Assembly: GCF_011075055.1 (NCBI RefSeq)
Contig: NC_058149.1
Span: forward strand, 11,290,449-11,354,448
DNA length: 64,000 bases
Direction of reading: 5' to 3'
Source: Mangifera indica
Taxonomy: Eukaryota > Streptophyta > Magnoliopsida > Sapindales > Anacardiaceae
Below the pieces are notes generated by a model that was not told where the DNA came from, did not search any database, and was given only the letters and a program-made list of their open reading frames with translations. This document shows, piece by piece, positions 42,416 through 52,144 of this stretch; the first letter of the stretch is position 1; the number at the start of each line of letters is the position of its first letter. The position numbers and the translations under genes are program-made.

Positions 42416-43456
42416 TTAAGCATTCTGCTCGGAAGAAGCTACAGATTGAAGAAGAGAGACGTTATTAAGCCTTTCAAGAGACAAAATCAATGCCTGCGTA
42501 CCCAAATTGCCTTCTCCATGAGCCTTGAGCGATAAATAAAGCTGCTGCGCCAGAGCCAAGCCAGGCAAAGCCAGCCCCATGTTTTGACACTCTTTTAAAC
42601 AAATCCCTAAATCTTTCACAAAATGGTTCACATAAAAACCCGGCTCGAAATCTCTCTTTAATATTCTACTACCGTACAAGTCCAACGACTTGGACCCGGC
42701 GGCTCCTGTGGATATCGCGTTTAAGAACAATTCCACATCTAGCCCTGCTTTGTGAGCATAAATCATTCCCTCTACTAATCCCACCATCGTAGAAGCAATC
42801 GTAATTTGATTAGCTAGCTTCGCGAATTGGCCTTTCCCACTGCAACCCATGTAATTAACTTTTCCCAAGAGGGCAAAAAGGGGATTCAATTTGTTTATAA
42901 CAGATTCGTCCCCTCCCGCGAATATCGCAAGCGTTCCGTTTTTGGCTCCGCGGTCTCCACCAGAGACAGGAGCGTCGATTGCGGAGCAGTTTTTGGAGGA
43001 GGCCGCGGCGAATATCTCGCTGGCAAGGGAAGGTTCAGATGTAGTCATATCCACGATGATTCCTCCAGGACGGAGGCCGGACAGGACGCCGGAGGCGGAG
43101 TGAAGAACAACGTGGCGAACGTCAGAAGGATAACCGACGATGGAGAAAACGACATCGGACTCGGAAGCTACAGCATGGGGAGAATCAGCAAGGTTAGCAC
43201 CCATGTCGAGGAGTGGTTGAGCTTTGGCGATGGTGCGATTGAATATGGTGACTTTGAAGCCGGCTTTGAGTAAGTGACCGCACATGAAACGACCCATAAC
43301 GCCTGTGCCGATCCATCCCACGCGAGTGTTGGATGGACTCATGAGCTCCGTGATCGGTGCGGTGGCCATTGATCGGCGGAGGGTGCTTAGGTATGAGGTC
43401 AAGGCTGAGAAAATGCGAGCGTAGGGAGAGTAAGAGTGTAGGGGTGGCAGTAGCAT
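42416..43456 (-). CDS. HIBADH-like beta-hydroxyacid dehydrogenase, copy 1 (probable organelle form)
   Basis: A single exon of 346 residues. I take the ATG at 43456, which begins MLLPPLHSYSPYARIF, over the internal Met30. The first 30 residues contain Arg and Ser and no acidic residue, as in mitochondrial presequences. The Rossmann motif GWIGTGVMG is at about residues 47-55, the substrate loop DAPVSGGDRGAKNGTLAIFAGG near 165, and the catalytic lysine in GKGQFAKLANQ near 216. This matches the plant group called probable 3-hydroxyisobutyrate dehydrogenase-like 1 (Arabidopsis AT4G29120). True 3-hydroxyisobutyrate dehydrogenase acts in valine breakdown, but the substrate of this group is not settled and could also be related semialdehydes or hydroxyacids. 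It is nearly identical to the copy at 48230-49183. Confidence 0.92.
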   Translation of the reverse strand: MLLPPLHSYSPYARIFSALTSYLSTLRRSMATAPITELMSPSNTRVGWIGTGVMGRFMCGHLLKAGFKVTIFNRTIAKAQPLLDMGANLADSPHAVASESDVVFSIVGYPSDVRHVVLHSASGVLSGLRPGGIIVDMTTSEPSLASEIFAAASSKNCSAIDAPVSGGDRGAKNGTLAIFAGGDESVINKLNPLFALLGKVNYMGCSGKGQFAKLANQITIASTMVGLVEGMIYAHKAGLDVELFLNAISTGAAGSKSLDLYGSRILKRDFEPGFYVNHFVKDLGICLKECQNMGLALPGLALAQQLYLSLKAHGEGNLGTQALILSLERLNNVSLLQSVASSEQNA

Positions 43457-44893
43457 GGTTATCAATGTCACCCAGATTGGGTGGAACTTGTAATTTTACC
43501 ACACTTATGGGGCCTTCTAGGCCCACAAATTATTTGGACACGCACCAAGCGCGAGCCACAAGACAAGAGTGGCGACTATGTAGTTAGCATGCGTATCGTC
43601 AACGAGTAAGAGCGAAGATCCGTGAAGAGAAATATCGAGTTCGCATAAAATAAAACAGAACCATCAAACGTAAGTAAAAACGTAGGGCACAGTCAGAATT
43701 CATACTAGATTAAAACATAATAACTTGTTTTTTTTTGTTAGTCCAATAAATAAGGTTATGACTAAGAATAATATAACTACTCGTGATAGATCATTGAGTT
43801 AAAAGATTGATAATATAATCTGTATCAGAATAAGTTGATAGATGAAGGATGAAGTCATACTAAAATGTGATATCATTATAAAATAAGATATTCTTAATGT
43901 ATCGAAAAATGTATTTTACTATACATATGTCTCAATAGGTAGGAACAGATAGTTGTTTCGCTTAATAACCTGATTAACATCAAATACAATATGAAACTGA
44001 ATAATGATAAGATATTAATGAACATCAATAATGTTGTGATAGAGTGTAACACCAAGAAAAAAGACATTATCAATCGATTCTGATATTTTAGAGTAGACAA
44101 AAGACATGGTATAAAGAACACATGAGTTAAACTAAAAGTATTACAACAAATCAATCATGTAGTAACATTGAGAATGATTCAAAATAATAAGGTGTTAAAC
44201 AATCTTCAAATCAAGAAAGAAGTTGAATGAACCAAAATCTTAACATGCTAAGAGAAAACACAAGATAGATTTCTACCAATAATTTTTTATTATTTTTAAT
44301 TAAAATTAATATAAATTAAATATATAATAATTATTTTAAAACAATTATGATGGTAAAGTTTTATTTAGTTTGAGAATTTTTTTAATTTTTTTAATTATTT
44401 TATATAAAAGTTTAACAAATAAATGAAAATATAATTATTTTTGAATTTAGAAGATAAAAATCAATCGTTTCATTAAACTTTGGGTGTTCCATAATCATTT
44501 GGCCTTAAAAAAAAAGTTTAAAAGATTTTTTTCACACAATCCCTTATTTTAATAAACATAAAATATACCCTGCTCATTTTTTCGTGAAATAACTTGAAAA
44601 CAATAATTAATTATATCACCAAGTAGTTATGAATTATAATAAGCAAATATAATTCAAGTCATTTTTAATCTGATGTAAGCCGAATAGAGTTGCTTATGAA
44701 CAATTTGAACTTGATTTGATTTGACTTATGTAGAGTTAAACTCAAGTTTAAAAATAGTCAATTCGGTGTAATCCCAATTTACAACTTTGTAAAAGGTAAA
44801 TTATGATCAAAACTATTAAGACAACAAAATCGTTTGATAGCAATTTGTATTCCGCGGAGATAACTAGGAAATTACCTCTAATTTTTCTGTCTC

Positions 44894-44964
<71 letters not shown>

Positions 44965-45029
44965 GCTTCTCCCTCCCCGGCTATAACAAAGTAGAAAACA
45001 GAATCAATCTAAACCAAACCCCTTCTTTC
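43457..45029. other. Intergenic region between HIBADH-like 1 and the FFPTD gene
   Basis: AT-rich. The 44280-44480 stretch is nearly pure A/T, and 44690-44760 has the degenerate repeat words also seen in the receptor-kinase intron. The divergent promoters of the two genes must lie here. The corresponding stretch in unit 2 is 49184-50777. Confidence 0.6.
44894..44958. repeat. (TG)n(AT)n compound microsatellite at the FFPTD gene promoter
   Basis: About nine TG units run directly into about 23 AT units, ending 71 bases before the ATG of the FFPTD gene copy 1. In unit 2 the corresponding position holds only a short ATATATATATAT near 50700-50712. Confidence 0.93.
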
Positions 45030-45272
45030 ATGGCCGGCCTTCAATTCAAATTCTTTCCCACTGATTTCTTCCACCCTCGTGCATCACCTCCATCACAGTC
45101 TACTGCTGAGAAAGCAGTTGTTCCTTCACAGCAATATTACTTCTTTCCAACTGATTACTTTTATCCTCCTCCTCAGACTATGCAACCTTCCACAACTAGC
45201 AGGGTTTCACCAATCTTAAAGGTAGATACTTCTCACTACAAATCTGGTGTTTCCATCTATAAATCGGATTGA
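45030..45272 (+). CDS. Small protein with doubled FFPTD[FY]F motif, copy 1
   Basis: An intronless frame of 80 residues, ATG 45030, stop 45270-45272. It begins MAGLQFKFFPTDFFHP and repeats the motif after 35 residues as YYFFPTDYFYPP, with a Ser/Thr/Pro/Gln-rich linker and a basic tail ending SGVSIYKSD. There is no signal peptide, membrane helix or cysteine. An AT-rich TATA-like tract precedes it by about 70 bases. The unit 2 copy keeps the frame, length and both motifs, while most differences fall outside them. I do not recognise a named family. The duplicated aromatic motif suggests a short linear binding motif used twice, but this is inference. Confidence 0.75.
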   Translation: MAGLQFKFFPTDFFHPRASPPSQSTAEKAVVPSQQYYFFPTDYFYPPPQTMQPSTTSRVSPILKVDTSHYKSGVSIYKSD

Positions 45273-46407
45273 ATTTTCAATTTCGTTTAGAGGGAGTGTG
45301 TATGTATAAGTTTAAAAGATGTTTTGTATACTTATTGAATGATGTTTGAACATCAAATTACTTCTCTTTTTGGGTTTCCTTCTCCTGAGCTTTGAATGGT
45401 AGAACAAGCAAAATGAATGAAAATTATTCATATCTACGCACACAAAGAAAAAACTTGTCAGAACTGTATCATTTTATGACAAATTGTAGTATTAAGTCAA
45501 AACATCTTTTCAGGTTTATTGCTTCCAGCTTCTGAAGCATACATGTACAAATTTTCAAATTTTCACCAAATATGGCAAAGCTAAGAACATTGCAGTATTT
45601 TCGGTATAATTTGAGTGATAGAGGTGAGACCCAAACCATAAAAGAGAATAATTGAAAACTCACTATAAGATCAAACTTTTGACTTACCTAATATTGACAT
45701 GAGATTCTCTCTACTTGGTATGATAGCATCAAACTCTAAAGGATGATCAAACTCAAGAAACGGTTTTTCGTTACAAAGAAAAATATCAATTGCATTCTAG
45801 ATTTAAACAAAAGTCAACTGGGTCATAAAAAAGAAAAGTGCATAAATCATCCCATTGCACAATACATAAGAAATACATTGATTTTGGTTGCATTTGTTTG
45901 TTTGTAAAACATACTTGCTATGAACACGATCAATTTTAAAAGCTCTTCATTCTGCCATTGCCTAGACAACCAGATTGTGTTTCATTGATTATCAATATGC
46001 AGCATTACAAGTTACTAACATAATCTTTAAAAATCCAGCAAGAGCAAAAATAAAGAACCCAGGATATATGAATTAAAATATGAAAAAAACTAAGGAAATT
46101 TTAGGGAAAGAAGAACATTAGAGTGATGCAGATATTATTTGCAAATGAAATATTGAGTCAAAATTTATGTCATGATCTTTGAAAAAAACCATATAAACCA
46201 GATTATATAAACAAAATATGCATAATGAGATTCCACCTGAATTGTTATACAATGCTACAACTATATATATGTAAATCATTCAAGAAACAAGAATGAACTG
46301 TGTCATCAACACAACTACACAACCATTCATTAATGACCTAAATAATCAGGCTGACAAAACAAATTGCAGTTAAAAATGGATGGTTCAATATCTTTGATTG
46401 AAGACCT
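45273..46407. other. Copy of the TIM17 3' flank, no gene recognised
   Basis: It includes the probable 3' untranslated region of the FFPTD gene and sequence that in unit 2 (51021-52144) leads into the TIM17 stop codon. A 195-base minus-strand open frame at 45469-45663 is identical in both units but has no coding signal. The end of this stretch joins the receptor-kinase fragment at the duplication breakpoint. Confidence 0.6.
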
Positions 46408-47165
46408 GATTTTTCCAGTTAAACCATTGTTTGATAAATCCAGTACCTCAAGTGCAGTCAGCCTAGCAATAGATTCAGGAATTTCACCAATCAAATTTGC
46501 TTCACGCATCCACAATATCTTCAGGTTTCTCAGTTGTGTGAAATTCAAAGACAACTTTGATGGCTTAGCTTTTCTATTAAATGCCAAAAGCAATTCTTCA
46601 AGATTCTGCAGATTGCCAATTTCTGGCTGGATAGACCCATTAAACTGATTTTGATGAAGATGAAGTACTCTTAGCTCCTTCAATTGCCCAACACTTGCAG
46701 GAATGTCCCCAAAAAAGTTATTGGCCGCAAGGTTGAGAAAACGGAGCTCAGATAAGTGATCAATATCCTGAGGAATCAGACCAACAAAGAGGTTTTGAGA
46801 GAGGTCTAGGTGCTCAAGCATAGAACAGTAGTAAAGAGTTCTTGGAAAGTTGCCTGGAATATTGTTGTTCTGCAGGTCCAGAAGTGTTAAATTCTTGAGC
46901 TCACAAATGAAGGATGGGATAGTTTCACTGATGCCCATGTTGATGAGTGATAGGCTGGTGATTGAATTGTTAATGCAGGTGATCTCCTGCCAGTTGCAGT
47001 GGGAGGAGTTTAACAGTGTCCAATGCGCAATAGATGGCGAATTTTGCCAGTGTTGCTTCAGTTCCATTAGCACTTGATGTTCTTGATGATACAGCTGGAA
47101 TTTGCATGGCCAAAGAAGAGAAGAGTGCAGAAAAAGATTGAGATAAAGGTGGTGATTTTTGACAT
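46408..47165 (-). pseudogene. Truncated LRR receptor-kinase fragment (5' part of the HSL3-like gene)
   Basis: It corresponds to the first 253 codons of the kinase gene at 36016-39828: signal peptide, LRR cap and about seven LRRs. The rest of the ectodomain, the membrane helix and the kinase are absent because the duplication breakpoint falls at 46408-46416. Near 47097 one base is missing compared with the parent, so the signal-peptide frame from ATG 47165 (MSKITTFISIFFCTLLFFG) runs out of frame and stops early. The LRR part survives only as an internal frame from MLMELKQHW to the junction, ending in unrelated residues at 46330. It is not expected to make a functional receptor. A transcript could still affect the parent gene. 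Confidence 0.92.
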
Positions 47166-48229
47166 TTCAACAGACTTGGTACAAGTTTTTGTTAGCAGAT
47201 TGTTAATGGAGATGCGGTATCCAGTCTGCTCTGATCAAATATTCGCATTGGAATCAAACTAACCCAAAATAATTATAAAAAGAAAAAAAGGTCAGAAACG
47301 TATATCATGGAGCAATGAAACAAGAATTTTTGCTTTAGACCCAATATTCCAAATTTCTAATATCAACCAATATGAAATTGTGATTCTGTGGCCAAAGTCA
47401 TTATATCTTTGAATACAAGGTGGAATCAACGCAAAAGTTTGGAAAGACAGCCTTAATGTGAGCCAGGTGAAGTTTCAGGGAAAGAGACTTTACTAGATAT
47501 AGTAAAAAAAAAATATGAAATGAAACTGGGATGAAAATCACCAAGTTATATGCACTAAAAATACTAGAGCAAAGGACCAGGTCACCCTTTCAGCCATATC
47601 ATATAGGGTTTTCCAGCACTGAATTGTAAAGATATGGATCAAGCAATGTTTAATGCTTTGCTTAAAGTAAGCCAACGATACTCACTGGTGTAATACTGAA
47701 AAGTATCCTGCCTGTGTTTGATGCCATCTAATAAACATCCTTAAATATGAAATTTTCATGAACCAATTCATTTTTCTAGCATGCAGGCAATCTAAAGGCC
47801 ACTCATATGGTAACAGAAAGACATCACAAATAAAAAATGAATCACATAAAATAGTGTCACCAATCTTCAATCTCAGTTATCAGTCACAGAAACTGCAAGA
47901 GTTACCATTGCCAAGAAAAACTTGTAACCAAGACAAATAACAGAATCTCCAGGTACACTAATGTGATCATTTGCCTCAACCAGGAAATAATTCATCAACC
48001 AAAATAATACACACAGGCCCGATACACTGAGGATCCTACATATCTTTCACATAGACCATACTATATTTCCATCCATGCGTACCGATTTCTTCAACATCCC
48101 TAAATCAACACTAAGATAAAATCATATTTCAACAGTAACAAAACCAACAGGAAGTTTACACAAATACCAGTAAAATGTTGATACTTTTAATGAAAATACA
48201 AGCTCATCCAATATAAAACATTTACCAAT
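47166..48229. other. Spacer between the kinase fragment and HIBADH-like copy 2
   Basis: This is the unit 2 counterpart of 39829-42415 with the 40146-41690 segment missing. It holds the old receptor-kinase leader and the 3' flank of the dehydrogenase. No gene is seen. Confidence 0.6.
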
Positions 48230-49183
48230 TTAAGCCTTCTGCTCGGAAGAAGCTACAGATTGAAGAAGAGAGACATTATTAAGCCTTTCAAGAGACAAAA
48301 TCAATGCCCGCGTACCCAAATTGCCTTCTCCATGAGCCTTGAGCGACAAATAAAGCTGCTGCGCCAGAGCCAAGCCAGGCAAAGCCAGACCCATGTTTTG
48401 ACACTCCTTTAAACAAATCCCTAAATCTTTCACAAAATGGTTCACATAAAAACCCGGCTCGAAATCTCTCTTTAATATTCTACTACCGTTCAAGTCCAAC
48501 GACTTGGACCCGGCGGCTCCTGTGGATATCGCGTTTAAGAACAATTCCACATCTAGCCCTGCTTTGTGAGCATAAATCATTCCCTCTACTAATCCCACCA
48601 TCGTAGAAGCAATCGTAATTTGATTAGCTAGCTTCGCGAATTGGCCTTTCCCACTGCAACCCATGTAATTAACTTTTCCCAAGAGAGCAAAAAGGGGATT
48701 CAATTTGTTTATAACGGATTCGTCCCCTCCCGCGAATATCGCAAGCGTTCCGTTTTTGGCTCCGCGGTCTCCACCAGAGACAGGAGCGTCGATTGCGGAG
48801 CAATTTTTGGAGGAGGCCGCGGAGAATATCTCACTGGCAAGGGAAGGTTCAGATGTAGTCATATCCACGATGATTCCTCCAGGACGGAGGCCGGACAGGA
48901 CGCCGGAGGCGGAGTGAAGAATAACGTGGCGAACGTCAGAAGGATAACCGACGATGGAGAAAACGACATCGGACTCGGAAGCTACAGCATGGGGAGAATC
49001 AGCAAGGTTAGCACCCATGTCGAGGAGTGGTTGAGCTTTGGCGATGGTGCGATTGAATATGGTGACTTTGAAGCCGGCTTTGAGTAAGCGACCGCACATG
49101 AAACGACCCATAACGCCTGTGCCGATCCATCCCACGCGAGTGTTGGATGGACTCATGAGCTCCGTGATCGGTGCGGTGGCCAT
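48230..49183 (-). CDS. HIBADH-like beta-hydroxyacid dehydrogenase, copy 2 (presequence lost)
   Basis: A single exon whose first usable ATG at 49183 corresponds to Met30 of copy 1 (MATAPITELMSPSNTRVGW), giving 317 residues. The upstream ATG at 49271 is still there but meets a TAG at 49244-49246 after eight codons, where copy 1 has TAC. All catalytic parts are intact: GWIGTGVMG, the DAPVSGGDRG loop and the GKGQFAKLANQ lysine. Only about six residues differ from copy 1 in the shared region. The enzyme is therefore probably active but without the N-terminal targeting stretch, so it may be cytosolic; alternatively the gene is in early decay. Arrangement relative to neighbours is the same as in unit 1. 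Confidence 0.88.
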   Translation of the reverse strand: MATAPITELMSPSNTRVGWIGTGVMGRFMCGRLLKAGFKVTIFNRTIAKAQPLLDMGANLADSPHAVASESDVVFSIVGYPSDVRHVILHSASGVLSGLRPGGIIVDMTTSEPSLASEIFSAASSKNCSAIDAPVSGGDRGAKNGTLAIFAGGDESVINKLNPLFALLGKVNYMGCSGKGQFAKLANQITIASTMVGLVEGMIYAHKAGLDVELFLNAISTGAAGSKSLDLNGSRILKRDFEPGFYVNHFVKDLGICLKECQNMGLALPGLALAQQLYLSLKAHGEGNLGTRALILSLERLNNVSLLQSVASSEQKA

Positions 49184-50777
49184 TGATCGGCGGAGGGTGC
49201 TTAGGTATGAGGTCAAGGCTGAGAAAATGCGAGCGTAGGGAGACTAATAGTGTAGGGGTGGCAGTAGCATGGTTATCAATATCACCCAGATTGGGTGGAA
49301 CTTGTAATTTTGCCACACTTTTGGTTCCTTTTAGACCCACAAATTATTTGATACGCACCAAGCGTGAGCCACAAGACAAGAGTGGCGACTATGTAGATAG
49401 CTTGCGTTTCGTGAACAAGTAAGAGCGAAGATCCGTGAAGAGAAATATCGAGTTCGCATAAAATAAAACAGAACCATCAAACGTAAGGGCACAGTCAGAA
49501 TTCACACTAGATTAAAACATAATAACTTGTTTTTTTGGTAGTCCAGTAAATAAGGTTATGACTAAGAATAATATAACTTCTCGTGATAGATCATTGAGTT
49601 AGAAGATTGACAATATAATCTGCATCATAATGAATTGACAGATAAAGAATAAAATCAGGATAAAGTGTGAGATTATTATAAAACAAGATACTTTTAATGT
49701 ATCGAAAAATGTATTTTACTATACATATATCTCAATTGGTAAGATCAGATAGTTATTTCGCTTAGTAACCTGATTAACATCAAATACAATATGAAACTAA
49801 ATAATGATAAGATATTAATGAACATCAACAATGTTGTGATAGAATGTAACACCAAGAAAATAGACATTATCAATCGATTGTGATATTTTAGAGTAAACAA
49901 AAAACATAGTATAAAGAACATATAAGTTAAACTGAAAGTATTATAACAAATCAACCATGTAATAACATTGAGAATTATACAAAATACTCTGGTGTCAAAC
50001 AATCTCTAGATAAAAAAAGAAGTTGAATGAACCAAAATCTCAACAAATTAAGAGAAAACACAAGATAGATACCCTATCTATATTTCTACCAATATTTTTT
50101 TATTATTTTTAATTAAAATTAATATAAATTAAATATACAATAATTATTTTAAAACAATTATGATGGTAAAGTTTTATTTAGTTTGAGAATTTTTTTAATC
50201 ATTTTAATAATTTTATATAAAAATTTAACAAACAAATGAAAACATAATTATTTTTAAATTTAGAAGATAAAAACGATCATTTCATTTCACTTTGGGTGTT
50301 CAATAATCATTTGGCCTTAAAAAAACGTTTAAAAGATTTATTTCACACAATGCCTTATTTTAATAAACATAAAATGCCCTGCTCTTTTTTTCGTGAAATA
50401 ACTTGAAAACAATAATTAATTATATCACCAAGTAGTCATGAATTATAATAAGCAAATATAATATTAAGTCATTTTTAATCAGAGGTGTAAGCCGAATACA
50501 GTTGCTTATGAACAATTTGAGCTTGATTTGACTTACGTGGAGTTAAACCCAGCTTTAAAAATAGTCAATTTGGTGTAATCCCAATTTACAACTTTGTAAA
50601 AAGGTAAATTATGATCAAAACCATTAAAACGACAAAGTCATTTGATAGCAATTTGTATTCCGCAGAGATAACTAGGAAATTACCCCTAAAACGACAAAGC
50701 ATATATATATATGCTTTTCCCTCCCCGGCTATAACAAGGTAGAAAACAGAATCAATCTAAACCAAACCCCTTCTTTC
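49184..50777. other. Intergenic region between HIBADH-like 2 and FFPTD gene copy 2
   Basis: Homologous to 43457-45029, with many small differences. The promoter-side microsatellite of unit 1 is replaced here by a short AT run preceded by CCCTAAAACGACAAAGC, which echoes the nearby AAAACGACAAAGTCA at 50626-50640. Confidence 0.6.
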
Positions 50778-51020
50778 ATGGCCGGCCTTCAATTCAAATT
50801 CTTTCCCACTGATTTCTTCCACCCTCGTACATCACCTCCATTAGAGTCTACTGCTGAGAAAGCAGTTGTTCCTTCACAACAATATTACTTCTTTCCAACT
50901 GATTACTTTTATCCTCCTTCTCAGACTGTGCAACCTTCCACCACTAGCAGGGTTTCACCAATCTTAAAAGCGGATACTTCTCACACCAAATCTGGTGTTT
51001 CCATCTATAAATCTGATTGA
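50778..51020 (+). CDS. Small protein with doubled FFPTD[FY]F motif, copy 2
   Basis: An intronless frame of 80 residues, the same length as copy 1. By eye there are about 13 base differences in 243, of which most change the residue (for example A to T after FHPR, SQ to LE, P to S, M to V, V to A, Y to T). None falls in either FFPTD[FY]F motif. Keeping an open frame while the linker changes quickly suggests a real but loosely constrained protein. Function unknown. Confidence 0.72.
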   Translation: MAGLQFKFFPTDFFHPRTSPPLESTAEKAVVPSQQYYFFPTDYFYPPSQTVQPSTTSRVSPILKADTSHTKSGVSIYKSD

Positions 51021-52144
51021 ATTTTCAATTTCGTTTAGAGGGAGTGTGTATGTATAAGTTTAAAAGATGCTTTGTATACTTATTGAATGATGTTTGAACA
51101 TCAAATTACTTCTCTTTTTGGGTTTCCTTCTCCTCAGCTTTGAATGGTAGAACAAGCAAAATGAATGAAAATTATTCATATCTACGCACACAAAGAAAAA
51201 ACTTGTCAGAAGTGTATCATTTTATGACAAATTGTAGTATTAAGTCAAAACATCTTTTCAGGTTTATTGCTTCCAGCTTCTGAAGCATACATGTACAAAT
51301 TTTCAAATTTTCACCAAATATGGCAAAGCTAAGAACATTGCAGTATTTTCGGTATAATTTGAGTGATAGAGGTGAGACCCAAACCATAAAAGAGAATAAT
51401 TGAAAACTCACTATAAGATCAAACTTTTAACTTACCTAATACTGACATGAGATTCTCTCTACTTGGTATGATAGCATCAAACTAGAAAGGATGATCAAAC
51501 TCAAGAAAAGGTTTTTCGTTACAAAGAAAAATATCGATTGCATTCTAGATTTAAACAAAAATCAACTGGGCCATAAAAAAGAAAAGTGCATAAATCATCC
51601 CATTGCACAATACATAAGAAATACATTGATTTTGGTTGCATTTGTTTGTTTGTAAAACATACCTGCTATGAACACGATCAATTTTAAAAGCTCTTCATTC
51701 TGCCATTGCCTAGACAACCAGATTGTGTTTCATTGATTATTCCAACATAATCTTTAAAAATCCAGCAAGAGCAAACATAAAGAACCCAGGATATATGAAT
51801 TAACATATGAAAAAAACTAAGGAAGTTTCAGGGAAAGAAGAACATTAGAGTGATGCAGATATTATTTGCAAATGAAATATTGATTCAAAATTTATGTCAT
51901 GATCTTTGAAAAAAACCATATAAACCAGATTATATAAACAAAATAAGCATAATGAGATTCCATCTGAATTGTTATATAATGCTACAACTATATATATATA
52001 TGTAAATTATTCAAGAAACAAGAAAGAACTGTGTCATAAACACAACTACACAACCATTCATTAATGACCTAAATAATCAGGCTGACAAAACAAATTGCAG
52101 TTAAAAATGGATGGTTCAATATCTTTGATTGAAGACCTGATTTT
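51021..52144. other. Native 3' flank of TIM17, no gene recognised
   Basis: It contains the FFPTD gene 3' end and, towards 52144, the TIM17 3' untranslated region. It is near-identical to 45273-46407 apart from small indels. Confidence 0.6.

Larger units (their letters stand above)
39070..46407. repeat. Tandem segmental duplication, unit 1
   Basis: This 7.3-kb unit starts inside the receptor-kinase first exon and runs through its promoter, HIBADH-like copy 1 and the FFPTD gene copy 1 to a copy of the TIM17 3' flank. It is directly followed by unit 2, with which it shares nearly collinear, highly similar sequence. It contains about 1.5 kb (40146-41690) absent from unit 2. Confidence 0.93.
46408..52138. 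repeat. Tandem segmental duplication, unit 2
   Basis: This 5.7-kb unit carries the broken receptor-kinase fragment, HIBADH-like copy 2, FFPTD gene copy 2 and the native TIM17 3' flank. Its left edge is the junction of TIM17 3' sequence with receptor-kinase exon 1. It is shorter than unit 1 mainly because about 1.5 kb between the kinase and the dehydrogenase is missing. Confidence 0.93.

Noticed and set aside
42827..43273. 148-codon plus-strand frame antisense to the HIBADH-like gene, repeated at 48641-49087
   Set aside because: It is the complementary strand of a strongly conserved enzyme, and its conservation between the two units follows from the duplication. It shows no domain of its own.
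45469..45663. 64-codon minus-strand frame identical in both duplication units
   Set aside because: Identity is explained by the recent duplication. It lies in the 3' flank of the FFPTD gene and has no coding features.
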